Of a stretch of 57,027 bases of DNA, positions 48,346 through 57,027 are shown piece after piece (position 1 is the first letter of the stretch; each line of letters opens with the position of its first letter). Origin of the DNA: Gemmatimonadota bacterium (GTDB taxonomy: Bacteria; Gemmatimonadota; Gemmatimonadetes; Gemmatimonadales; Gemmatimonadaceae); assembly GCA_025360995.1 (NCBI GenBank), contig JANYBD010000268.1, forward strand, positions 1 to 57,027, given 5' to 3'. The notes below the pieces were generated by a model. The model did no database searches and had not been told where the DNA came from. It saw nothing but the letters and a program-made list of their open reading frames with translations. Made by a program: the position numbers and the translations under genes.

Positions 48346-49422
48346 ATGAAGATCTTCGACACCGTTGCGGACCTCGGCCACGAACAAGTCGTCCTCTGCT
48401 ACGACAAGTACACGGGATATCGCGGCATCATTGCCATCCACGATACCACCCTCGGGCCGGCGCTCGGCGGCACACGATTCTGGAACTACGCCAACGAGGA
48501 TGAGGCCATCACCGATGCCCTTCGGTTGGCCCGCGGCATGACGTATAAGAACGCCGTTGCCGGCCTGAACCTCGGCGGTGGCAAGTCCGTGATCATCGGC
48601 GACAACCGCACCGCGAATCGCGAGATGCTGTTCCGTGCGCATGGCCGATTCGTCGAATCACTCGGTGGGCGCTATGTGACGGCAGAAGATGTCGGCACCA
48701 GTACGACGGACATGGATTATGTGCATATGGAGACCGAATACGTGGCCGGTCTCGCCAATCGGTCCGGCGATCCCAGCCCGGTCACCGCACACGGTGTGTT
48801 CCGCGCGATCGAAGCATCGGCGCAACATCGCTGGGGCTCTTCATCACTGAAAGGCAAGACTGTCATTGTGCAGGGGCTTGGAAACGTTGGCACGTATCTC
48901 TGCAACGAGCTGCACGAAGCCGGCGCCAAACTGATCGTTACCGATCTGCGCCAGGAGCGGGTGGATCACGCCGTGAAGAGTTACGGCGCAGTCGCAACGA
49001 CCGACAGCGCCATCTACAGCCAGAAGGCGGATATTTTCGCCCCCTGCGCACTCGGCGCCATCCTCAACGACGACACGATTCCTCAACTGAAAGTTGAGAT
49101 CGTTTGCGGTGGTGCGAACAATCAGCTGCTCGAACCCAAGAAACACGGACCGGCACTGGAGAAACGCAGCATTCTCTATGCGCCGGATTTTGTGACGAAC
49201 GCCGGCGGTGTGATCAATGTGTACAGCGAGCTTGCTGGTTGGACGCGTGAACGCGCCCTCCGGAAAGCCGACGAAATCTTCGACACACTGCTTGGTGTAT
49301 ATCAGATTGCCAAGGAAACCGGTGTGCTGACGTACGACGCCGCGGACAAGCTCGCCGAACGCCGCGTTGCCGCTGTGCGCGGCCTTGTCCGTACGTGGCC
49401 ACAGTGGCCACGGAAGAGTTGA
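48346..49422 (+). CDS. Leucine dehydrogenase (Glu/Leu/Phe/Val dehydrogenase family)
   Basis: A 358-aa NAD-dependent oxidative deaminase. ATG 48346 gives the normal start MKIFDTVADLGHEQVVLCYD; a TTG at 48301 adds 15 residues. The catalytic Lys is in GLNLGGGKSVIIGDNR, and GTRFWNYANEDEAITDAL is the substrate loop. The NAD Rossmann loop is VIVQGLGNVGTYL. The closing VTNAGGVINVYSEL matches leucine/valine dehydrogenases. It links branched-chain amino acids to 2-oxo acids next to the acyl-CoA genes. rpiB follows after one base. Confidence 0.94.
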   Translation: MKIFDTVADLGHEQVVLCYDKYTGYRGIIAIHDTTLGPALGGTRFWNYANEDEAITDALRLARGMTYKNAVAGLNLGGGKSVIIGDNRTANREMLFRAHGRFVESLGGRYVTAEDVGTSTTDMDYVHMETEYVAGLANRSGDPSPVTAHGVFRAIEASAQHRWGSSSLKGKTVIVQGLGNVGTYLCNELHEAGAKLIVTDLRQERVDHAVKSYGAVATTDSAIYSQKADIFAPCALGAILNDDTIPQLKVEIVCGGANNQLLEPKKHGPALEKRSILYAPDFVTNAGGVINVYSELAGWTRERALRKADEIFDTLLGVYQIAKETGVLTYDAADKLAERRVAAVRGLVRTWPQWPRKS

Positions 49423-49423
49423 G

Positions 49424-49870
49424 ATGGCCGAACGCATTCCGATTGCCTCGGATCACGCTGGGTTCGAGTTGAAGGAAAAAATCAAACGGCAGTTGACAGC
49501 ACTAGGATTCGACGTGCAGGACCTCGGTACGCACTCCCCCGATGCCACCGATTACGCGGACTATGCCCATCCCCTTGCCGCCGAGGTCGAGCGCGGCGAG
49601 GTCCGGCGTGGTGTGTTGTTATGCGGCACCGGACTCGGGATGTCGTACGCAGCGAACCGGCATCCACACGTGCGTGCGGCCGTGGCGTGGACGCCGGAGA
49701 TCGCCGAACTCGCCCGTCGTCACAACAACGCAAACGTACTGGTGTTGCCCGCCCGCTTTCTCTCGGACAGCGATAGCGCGGCGATCCTCAAAGCCTGGCT
49801 CGACACACCGTTTGAAGGCGGACGCCACGAACGCCGGGTCGGGAAAATTGAACTGGAGAACGGTGGATGA
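49424..49870 (+). CDS. rpiB: Ribose 5-phosphate isomerase B
   Basis: A 148-aa isomerase of the non-oxidative pentose phosphate route. Signatures: [20 protein letters not shown] at the N-terminus and [20 protein letters not shown] with the catalytic Cys and phosphate-binding residues. ATG 49424 is used; upstream in-frame codons lie inside the dehydrogenase gene. Its stop overlaps the glyA start by four bases. Confidence 0.95.
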   Translation: MAERIPIASDHAGFELKEKIKRQLTALGFDVQDLGTHSPDATDYADYAHPLAAEVERGEVRRGVLLCGTGLGMSYAANRHPHVRAAVAWTPEIAELARRHNNANVLVLPARFLSDSDSAAILKAWLDTPFEGGRHERRVGKIELENGG

Positions 49871-51144
49871 GTGGTTGGCCTAACTCGGAACGTGTTCGTC
49901 CCGGTGCTGCGCTGCGCGCTACCGACCCGGAGATCGCCCGACTCATAGACGAAGAGATTACTCGCGAGAATGATGGTCTCGAGCTGATCGCCAGCGAAAA
50001 TTTTGTCTCGCCCGCGGTGCTTGAAACCATGGGGACGGTGCTCAACAACAAGTACGCCGAAGGCTTGCCCGGGAAACGCTACTACGGCGGATGCGAAGTC
50101 GTGGACAAGATTGAGCAACTGGCCATTGATCGCGTGAAACAGCTATTCGGCGCTGAACATGCGAACGTGCAACCGCACTCCGGAGCGCAGGCTAATGCCG
50201 CGGTATATCTCGCCTTCCTAAAGCCGGGCGATACGGTGCTCGGCCTCGACTTGTCTCAGGGCGGCCATCTCACGCACGGCTCGCCGGTGAACTTCAGCGG
50301 ACTCCTGTATCACGCCGTGCACTATGGCCTGACAGATGCAGCGCTCATCGACTACGACGGTATGGAAGCATTGGCGCGCGAGCACAAACCCAAAATGATC
50401 ATTGCCGGGTATTCGGCGTATTCGCGCGTGGTCGACTTTGCGCGATTCGCTGCGATTGCTAAAGAGGTCGGAGCGATTTTCATGGTTGATATGGCGCACT
50501 TCGCCGGTCTTTCGGCGACCGGCGTGTATCCGAATCCGGTGCCATTTGCCGATGTGGTCACCAGCACCACACACAAGACACTGCGCGGCCCGCGCGGCGG
50601 ATTGATTCTCTGCAAGGCCGTGCATGCGAAAGCGATCGACAAGGCGGTGTTCCCAGGAACGCAGGGCGGCCCGCTCGAACATATCATTGCCGCCAAAGCG
50701 GTGGCGTTTCTCGAGGCGCTGCGACCGGAGTTCAAAAGCTATTGCGAGAAGATCGTCACGAACGCCAGAACATTGGCCGCGGCGCTCTCGGCGCGCGGCT
50801 ATCAAATCGTAAGCGGTGGCACAGATAATCACCTGATGATGGTGGATTTGCGCAGCAAGAATCTCACCGGCAAGGTCGCCGAGCAGGCGCTCGATAAGGC
50901 CGGGATTACGGTGAATAAGAACACCGTGCCGAAAGAGACGCAGTCGCCATTTATCACGAGCGGAGTTCGGATCGGCACGCCGGCGTTGACCACACGCGGA
51001 ATGGGCCCGGCCGAGATGGAGCTGATCGCCGGCTTTATTGATACAGTGCTGAAGGCGCCCGACGATGCTGCGGTTCACGCGCACGTGCGCGCCGAAGTGA
51101 AGGCGCTTACGACGAAATTTCCGCTCTACCCGGCCGTAGTGTAG
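49867..51144 (+). CDS. glyA: Serine hydroxymethyltransferase
   Basis: A 425-aa PLP enzyme interconverting serine and glycine with THF. Key stretches: [61 protein letters not shown] and the PLP-Lys motif [15 protein letters not shown]. The C-terminus carries the folate-binding [15 protein letters not shown]. The start ATG sits in the rpiB stop. It feeds one-carbon units to purN/purH and thymidylate. Confidence 0.98.
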   Translation: MSGWPNSERVRPGAALRATDPEIARLIDEEITRENDGLELIASENFVSPAVLETMGTVLNNKYAEGLPGKRYYGGCEVVDKIEQLAIDRVKQLFGAEHANVQPHSGAQANAAVYLAFLKPGDTVLGLDLSQGGHLTHGSPVNFSGLLYHAVHYGLTDAALIDYDGMEALAREHKPKMIIAGYSAYSRVVDFARFAAIAKEVGAIFMVDMAHFAGLSATGVYPNPVPFADVVTSTTHKTLRGPRGGLILCKAVHAKAIDKAVFPGTQGGPLEHIIAAKAVAFLEALRPEFKSYCEKIVTNARTLAAALSARGYQIVSGGTDNHLMMVDLRSKNLTGKVAEQALDKAGITVNKNTVPKETQSPFITSGVRIGTPALTTRGMGPAEMELIAGFIDTVLKAPDDAAVHAHVRAEVKALTTKFPLYPAVV

Positions 51145-51155
51145 AACGCTGGGTA

Positions 51156-51307
51156 TTACTGCTTTGCCACGGATTGAAACGGATTTACACAGCGATTTTC
51201 ACGGATACACCCAATAAGTATTAACGGCAGTGCAGTTGTTGTTTCCCAAAAGAAAAATCCGTGTTAATCCGTTCTTTTATCCGTGAAAATCCGTGGCAAA
51301 GCAGTAA
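51156..51307. repeat. Palindromic array of ATCCGTG/CACGGAT heptamers
   Basis: A perfect 20-bp inverted repeat, TTACTGCTTTGCCACGGATT (51156-51175) and its complement (51288-51307), bounds the element. The left half carries CACGGAT-type heptamers at 51168, 51178 (AACGGAT), near 51190 (degenerate) and 51200. The right half carries ATCCGTG at 51257, 51267 (ATCCGTT), 51279 and 51289. Spacing is 10-12 bases within each half. The middle (51207-51256) is unique. It lies between glyA and the Minf_1886 gene and has no ORF of its own. Confidence 0.85.
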
Positions 51308-51383
51308 AACCCCGAGCTACGCACGGAAACAGCTTGTGGCACGACCACCACTGGAGCATTTTTCGGACAACAGGAGCACCGAC

Positions 51384-51770
51384 TTGGCCGAACTGGCGTT
51401 TCGCGATGGAGTGATGGACCGGATCAAGCTGCGCGAACCGCGGTTCGACGAGCACGCCTATCTGTTTGTGCTCTCTGCACTCGAGTTTTGCCAGGGACGT
51501 CTCACCGAGCGCCGTCATATTACCGGCCGTGAACTCGCTGAGGCGTGTCGTGATCTTGCGATCCAACGGTATGGTGTGCTCGCGCGCATGGTGCTGGAGC
51601 ACTGGGGCATTACCCAGACCGCACACATCGGCGATGTGGTGTTTACTCTGGTCGAACTCGGGCTACTGATGAGCCAGCCGACAGATACCAAGGAAGATTT
51701 TGTCGGCGTGTTCGAGTTCTCCGATGCATTCGACCGGAACTACCCGTGGAACGCCGCACCCGCCGCATAG
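51384..51770 (+). CDS. Minf_1886-type conserved protein
   Basis: A 128-aa protein. I start it at TTG 51384 because AGGAG lies seven bases upstream; a longer frame to 51261 runs into the repeat. The sequence YLFVLSALEFCQGRLTERRH, then HITGRELAEACRDLAIQRYG, and VFTLVELGLLMSQPTDT-KEDF match the small conserved family named after Methylacidiphilum Minf_1886, found in Planctomycetes, Verrucomicrobia, Gemmatimonadota and others. Function is unknown. It is followed 22 bases later by nnr. Confidence 0.85.
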   Translation: MAELAFRDGVMDRIKLREPRFDEHAYLFVLSALEFCQGRLTERRHITGRELAEACRDLAIQRYGVLARMVLEHWGITQTAHIGDVVFTLVELGLLMSQPTDTKEDFVGVFEFSDAFDRNYPWNAAPAA

Positions 51771-51792
51771 CGGGCTTGTGAGCGGAGCGCAG

Positions 51793-53352
51793 ATGCGCGT
51801 GCGCGTGGTCAGCGCATTGCAGGCGGCGGAACTCGACCGCCGCACAATAGCCTCTGGTGTGCCATCGCGAGTGCTGATGCAGTCCGCGGGGCGCGCTGCC
51901 GCAGCATTACTCATTGAACGATTTCCCCTTGAGACATCGCGTGGCGTGGCGATCTACGCCGGTGCCGGCAACAATGGCGGCGATGCGTGGGTGGTGGCGG
52001 CAGAGCTCGCCCGCCGTGGAATCCGCGTTCGTGTCGCCGAGAGCGCGGCCGCGAAAACGCCAGATGCGATGGCCGAGCGCGAGGCCGCGAGCGCTGTCCT
52101 TCAGCACGACGTGCCCGACGGCACTGAAGGCGTCATCGTCGATGGCTTGCTCGGGACCGGCGCTGTTGGCGCACCGCGCGGTGCGATCGCGGATGCAATC
52201 ACACTCATCAACAGCGCGGCGGCTCACGGCGCCCGGGTTGTGGCGCTCGACATCCCGAGTGGAGTCGACGCTACTACGGGAACGTGCGCGGGCTCGTGTG
52301 TGCATGCCGATCTTACCGTGACGTTTGGTGCGATGAAGCGCGGCCTGCTGGTAAACCGAGACGCCGCCGGCGCGATTGTTGTTGTGGAGATTGGCATTGC
52401 CGATGTCGCGGCAACCTTTAATGAAGCGCCGTACCTCGTAAACGAGAGCTCGGTTCTCCGGTCTGTTCCGCCAATCACAGCCAGCGCCCACAAGGGAACG
52501 CGTAAGCGCTTGTTGATTGTCGGAGGATCAATCGGTTTTGCCGGGTCAACCGTGCTCGCCGCACGCGGAGCGATGCGGAGCGGAATTGGGATGGTCAAAT
52601 TGTGTGTGGAGTCCGCTAGCATCGCTGCCGTGCAGACGCTCGAGCCAGCGGCGATGGCTGTGGGCTGGCCTGAGACCGACGCCGAATTGCAGGAGATCCT
52701 TGCATGGGCGAATGTCGTGCTCGTTGGTCCAGGACTGGGGCTCGCGCAGAGCTCGCGCCTGTTCGCCCGGCGGTTGCTCACATCGTGGAGAGGCCCTGTC
52801 GTGGTCGACGCCGATGCGCTCACGGCGTTTACCGGTGCTGCGTCCGAACTCGGCGCACTGCTTTCCGGCCGTCCGGCGGTTATCACGCCGCACGCGGTGG
52901 AGTTTTCCCGACTTGCCGGTGTTGACACCGCCGAGGTCAATGCGCGGCGCTTTGAGATCGCCGGCGAACTTGCCCGCGCTATTCACGCGACGGTGCTTCT
53001 CAAGGGGGTACCGACAATTGTCAGTGATGGATCTGTTACCGACGTCAGTGCGGCCGGCACTCCCGTGCTCGCGACCGGCGGCAGTGGCGATGTGCTTGGC
53101 GGTATTGTTGCCACGCTGTTGGCACAGAGCAACGATCCGCGCCTGAGCGCCGGAGCGGCGGCTTGGGTACATGGCCGTGCCGCGGAGCTTGCCGGTGCAG
53201 GGCGTATCAGGGGCGTGACTGTGCACGATGTGATCGCCGCTCTCGCGAGTGCTTGGCCGCAAATCGATGTAGCCGGTGTTCCGCCTGTGATCGCGGAACT
53301 GGCGGCCGTCGGGGAACGCGAAGCGCAAACATCAGCTTTGCCAACGCCATAG
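51793..53352 (+). CDS. nnr: Bifunctional NAD(P)H-hydrate epimerase / ADP-dependent NAD(P)H-hydrate dehydratase
   Basis: A 519-aa repair enzyme for damaged NADHX/NADPHX. The N-terminal YjeF-type epimerase (about residues 1-210) has the YAGAGNNGGDAWVVAAEL signature. The C-terminal ribokinase-like dehydratase has the VGGSIGFAGSTVLAARGAMR start and the anion-hole motif ATGGSGDVLGGIVATLLAQ. Start ATG 51793; upstream in-frame codons overlap the Minf_1886 gene. The C-terminal 12 residues are divergent. thiL begins 14 bases on. Confidence 0.96.
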   Translation: MRVRVVSALQAAELDRRTIASGVPSRVLMQSAGRAAAALLIERFPLETSRGVAIYAGAGNNGGDAWVVAAELARRGIRVRVAESAAAKTPDAMAEREAASAVLQHDVPDGTEGVIVDGLLGTGAVGAPRGAIADAITLINSAAAHGARVVALDIPSGVDATTGTCAGSCVHADLTVTFGAMKRGLLVNRDAAGAIVVVEIGIADVAATFNEAPYLVNESSVLRSVPPITASAHKGTRKRLLIVGGSIGFAGSTVLAARGAMRSGIGMVKLCVESASIAAVQTLEPAAMAVGWPETDAELQEILAWANVVLVGPGLGLAQSSRLFARRLLTSWRGPVVVDADALTAFTGAASELGALLSGRPAVITPHAVEFSRLAGVDTAEVNARRFEIAGELARAIHATVLLKGVPTIVSDGSVTDVSAAGTPVLATGGSGDVLGGIVATLLAQSNDPRLSAGAAAWVHGRAAELAGAGRIRGVTVHDVIAALASAWPQIDVAGVPPVIAELAAVGEREAQTSALPTP

Positions 53353-53366
53353 CTTTGATAACAGTT

Positions 53367-54326
53367 ATGACAGCGTCAAGCAATCATCTTACGTTGGGCC
53401 CCGGCGCGGAATTCGACGCCGTCCGCGCCACTATTGCGCGGTGGGGCGCGATCGCTCGCGGCACCGGCGATGACGGTGCAGTGCTCGACGTACCTCCTGG
53501 AATGAAGATCGTCATGAGCACCGATACGTCGGTGGAGCACGTGCATTTTCGCCGGGCCTGGCTTTCGCCGGAAGAAATTGCATACCGCGCCGGCGCGGCG
53601 GCGATCAGTGATCTCGCCGCAATGGGCGCGATGCCATTGGCGATGACGATTGCGCTCACGCTTCCGGAAAATTGGCGCGAACAATCGATGGCGCTGGCCG
53701 ATGGCATCGCCATCATTGCCCGTGATACCAACACGCCGATTGTCGGTGGCGATCTCACGACCGGTTCCGAACTGTCCATCGGTGTGACGGTACTGGGCAC
53801 GGTGCGCACTCCGTTGATGCGTTCAGGCGCAAATGCCGGTGATTCACTTTGGGTGACCGGCCGGCTCGGCGGGCCAATGCTCGCCCTCGAGGCGTTCGAA
53901 CGAGGAGAGGCCCCGACGCCCGTTCATCGTCATCGCTTTGCGCGACCGGTTCCGCGGTTGCGAGAGGCGCAATGGCTCGCCGAGTTCGGTGCGACCGCGG
54001 CGATCGATATTTCCGACGGCGTAGTGTCGGACGCCGGACATCTCGCAGCGGCAAGCGGCAAGGAAATATCCATTGACCTTGATCGGCTGCCGCTGATTGA
54101 GGGTGCGTCGGCAGACGTTGCCGCTCGTAGCGGCGAAGAATACGAACTTTTGGTGACCGGTCCATCTACGATTGACGCGCGTGAATTCGAACGCAAGTTC
54201 GGAATTCCGCTGACAGCCATCGGCGAGGTCAGCACGGTGGGAGCAGACGGTCCCGGGGTGGTCACGCGTATGGCCGGTGCCCGTGTGCCCACGCCGAAAG
54301 GTCACGACCACTTTACCGCGCCATGA
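53367..54326 (+). CDS. thiL: Thiamine-monophosphate kinase
   Basis: A 319-aa AIR-synthase-fold kinase converting TMP to TPP. Signatures: GTGDDGAVLDVPPG near the N-terminus, STDTSVEHVHFRRAWL, AAISDLAAMGAMPLAM (Mg and TMP site), VGGDLTTGSELSIGVTVLG, and TAAIDISDGVVSDAGHLA. ATG 53367 is preceded by no strong RBS; upstream frames lie inside nnr. It overlaps plsC by four bases. Confidence 0.96.
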   Translation: MTASSNHLTLGPGAEFDAVRATIARWGAIARGTGDDGAVLDVPPGMKIVMSTDTSVEHVHFRRAWLSPEEIAYRAGAAAISDLAAMGAMPLAMTIALTLPENWREQSMALADGIAIIARDTNTPIVGGDLTTGSELSIGVTVLGTVRTPLMRSGANAGDSLWVTGRLGGPMLALEAFERGEAPTPVHRHRFARPVPRLREAQWLAEFGATAAIDISDGVVSDAGHLAAASGKEISIDLDRLPLIEGASADVAARSGEEYELLVTGPSTIDAREFERKFGIPLTAIGEVSTVGADGPGVVTRMAGARVPTPKGHDHFTAP

Positions 54327-55078
54327 TCCGAACTATCCTGGGCGCGCTTTTTACGCTAGTAGCGACCGCCATCGGCAGCAGCGCCGTGGTGATTGGCGCG
54401 TTGCTGCGTCGCAAGGACACAGTCGGTAGCATTTTCGATATTACGCCGCGCGTGTGGGGGAAAGCGCTGGTGTGGGCGGCGGGCATAGAAATTGTTGTGC
54501 ACGGTGAAGAAAACACTCGTGGTGCCGAGAAAATGTTTGTGTCCAATCACGTTTCACTTTTCGACGTCCCCGTGATTGCCAGTCTGATGACCCGCGGAAA
54601 GTTCGTGGCGAAAGCCGAACTTTCGCGAATTCCGCTTTTTGGCGCGGGGATTCGCGCTGCCGGGATGGTGTTTATCGAACGGGAGAACAGGAAGGCCGCA
54701 TTCGAGTCATATCGCGAGGCGTCCGACCGGGTGCACGACGGGGCGTCGATTATCGTGTTTGCCGAAGGAACGCGCGGTGACTCATATGCGCTCCGGGCAT
54801 TTAAGAAAGGCCCGTTCGTTTTGGCGATCAGTGCTCAGGCACCGATCATTCCAACGGTCATCTACGGAACGATCCACTGCCAGCCCAAGGGGAAATTTCT
54901 CCTCCGCAAGGGCCGGGTTGATGTGCACTTTCTGGAGCCGGTGCCCACCGCGGGGCTCACATACGAACAGCGGGGCGAACTGGCCGCGACGGTCCGCGGC
55001 CGGATGGCCGAGGCGCTGCAGTTACACTACGGGGTCAAAAGTCCCGGATGGGAGCCGCGGAGCCTCACCACAAAGTAG
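54323..55078 (+). CDS. plsC: 1-acyl-sn-glycerol-3-phosphate acyltransferase
   Basis: A 251-aa membrane-associated LPA acyltransferase making phosphatidic acid. One N-terminal hydrophobic helix (about residues 4-25) precedes the acyltransferase motif FVSNHVSLFDVPVI (H-x4-D), GMVFIERENRKAA and the VFAEGTRGDSY motif (E-G-T-R). ISAQAPIIPTVIYG completes the family pattern. Translation is coupled to thiL by ATGA overlap. Enolase begins 54 bases later. Confidence 0.95.
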   Translation: MIRTILGALFTLVATAIGSSAVVIGALLRRKDTVGSIFDITPRVWGKALVWAAGIEIVVHGEENTRGAEKMFVSNHVSLFDVPVIASLMTRGKFVAKAELSRIPLFGAGIRAAGMVFIERENRKAAFESYREASDRVHDGASIIVFAEGTRGDSYALRAFKKGPFVLAISAQAPIIPTVIYGTIHCQPKGKFLLRKGRVDVHFLEPVPTAGLTYEQRGELAATVRGRMAEALQLHYGVKSPGWEPRSLTTK

Positions 55079-56752
<1,674 letters not shown>

Positions 56753-56753
<1 letters not shown>

Positions 56754-56770
56754 AAAATCCGTGGCAAAGC
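56753..56770. repeat. Second copy of the ATCCGTG repeat edge
   Basis: GAAAATCCGTGGCAAAGC is identical over 18 bases to 51285-51302, the outer right edge of the palindrome. Only this one heptamer is present; no inverted partner is seen nearby. It begins at the last base of the FtsB-like stop codon. Confidence 0.7.
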
Positions 56771-56780
56771 CGTTTTTACC

Positions 56781-56808
56781 TTGATTAAGCGCCTCCGCCG
56801 GGTATGTT
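56781..56808 (+). promoter_or_regulatory. Candidate sigma70-type promoter for tRNA-fMet
   Basis: TTGATT (56781-56786) and TATGTT (56803-56808) are separated by 16 bases, and the tRNA starts 11 bases after the -10 box. The spacing suits a short leader. Assigned by consensus matching only. Confidence 0.5.
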
Positions 56809-56819
56809 TGATGTATCGA

Positions 56820-56893
<74 letters not shown>

Positions 56894-56901
56894 TGAAGTT
56901 T

Positions 56902-56941
56902 CGAGGGCCGATTCCGGAAGGGGTCGGCCCTCGTTATTTTT
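56902..56941 (+). terminator. Intrinsic terminator after tRNA-fMet
   Basis: CGAGGGCCGA (56902-56911) pairs perfectly with TCGGCCCTCG (56924-56933), loop TTCCGGAAGGGG, followed by TTATTTTT. It separates the two tRNA-Met genes, so the second needs its own promoter or readthrough. Confidence 0.88.
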
Positions 56942-56951
56942 CGGGGTTGTT

Positions 56952-57025
56952 GGCTGGGTAGCTCAGCTGGTTAGAGCACGGCACTCATAATGCCGGGGTC
57001 GGGGGTTCGAGTCCCCCCCCAGCTA
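56952..57025 (+). tRNA. tRNA-Met elongator (anticodon CAU)
   Basis: Acceptor GGCTGGG/CCCAGCT (first pair G:U), D arm GCTC...GAGC, anticodon stem CGGCA/TGCCG with loop CTCATAA, T arm GGGGG-TTCGAGT-CCCCC. The anticodon CAT with no initiator-type GGG/CCC stem fits elongator Met; tRNA-Ile2 (lysidine-modified) cannot be excluded. CCA not encoded. Two bases remain before the window edge. Confidence 0.9.
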
Positions 57026-57027
57026 TT

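Noticed and set aside
51156-51307. CRISPR-like array
   Set aside because: Repeats are only 7 bases, palindromically arranged, with 3-5-base gaps; no spacers or cas genes.

Overview
The window is a dense chromosomal segment of moderately high GC from a free-living bacterium. Gene content and order fit Gemmatimonadota best: an rsmI-DUF4159-DUF4175-TPR-'AsnB-like' string, a GspE ATPase carrying a receiver domain, a Minf_1886-type protein, and a lasso-type RiPP precursor with an HPr-kinase homologue. This assignment is inference from family recall, not a search. I see no insertion sequence, phage gene, CRISPR array or rRNA, and no gene-free stretch longer than about 300 bases; the longest (51145-51383) holds a palindromic repeat.

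Layout. 1-2518 (+): the end of a RiPP (lasso-peptide-like) locus: the tail of an unidentified gene, a short precursor with a near-perfect lasso leader motif, an HPrK-like kinase and a nucleotidyltransferase. 2528-10760 (mostly -): pdxJ, a multi-Hpt protein, an LPG-synthase/flippase-like membrane protein, ispE, tRNA-Gln, prs, rplY, pth and ychF, the last two separated by an opposite-strand four-helix-bundle gene. 10834-12097: a small lipoprotein, methylmalonyl-CoA epimerase and thioredoxin. 12154-25123 (+): a long, tightly coupled run with six consecutive 4-nt stop/start overlaps (unknown protein, rsmI, DUF4159, DUF4175, TPR, AsnB-like, a JAMM-DinG helicase fusion), then an FAH-family hydrolase and a proline-rich membrane-anchored protein. 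25120-30654 (-): a LexA-like repressor whose catalytic Ser and Lys are both replaced, gltX, two tRNA-Ser genes, a prepilin, a pilin-like membrane protein and a GspE/PilB ATPase fused to a response-regulator receiver. A single-domain Hpt protein diverges from it and ends at a strong terminator.

31154-41830 (-): a DUF2723 membrane protein, purH, and a second overlap chain, valS - Big_5 lipoprotein - selA - gmhB - purN. 41903-51144 (+): a 52-aa membrane peptide coupled to thrS, then thiolase, a CPBP protease, 3-hydroxyacyl-CoA dehydrogenase and acyl-CoA dehydrogenase (a short-chain acyl-CoA module), leucine dehydrogenase, rpiB and glyA. 51156-57027 (+): the ATCCGTG palindrome, a Minf_1886-family protein, the NAD(P)HX repair enzyme, thiL, plsC, eno, an FtsB/DivIC-like protein, tRNA-fMet with promoter and terminator, and an elongator tRNA-Met at the right edge.

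Most of the window is housekeeping: translation (five synthetase or tRNA-handling genes and five tRNAs), nucleotide, one-carbon and vitamin metabolism. The parts most worth a second look are the RiPP locus, the LexA-like protein without a catalytic dyad, the JAMM-DinG fusion, the GspE-REC/Hpt pair, and the DUF4159/DUF4175 envelope module.
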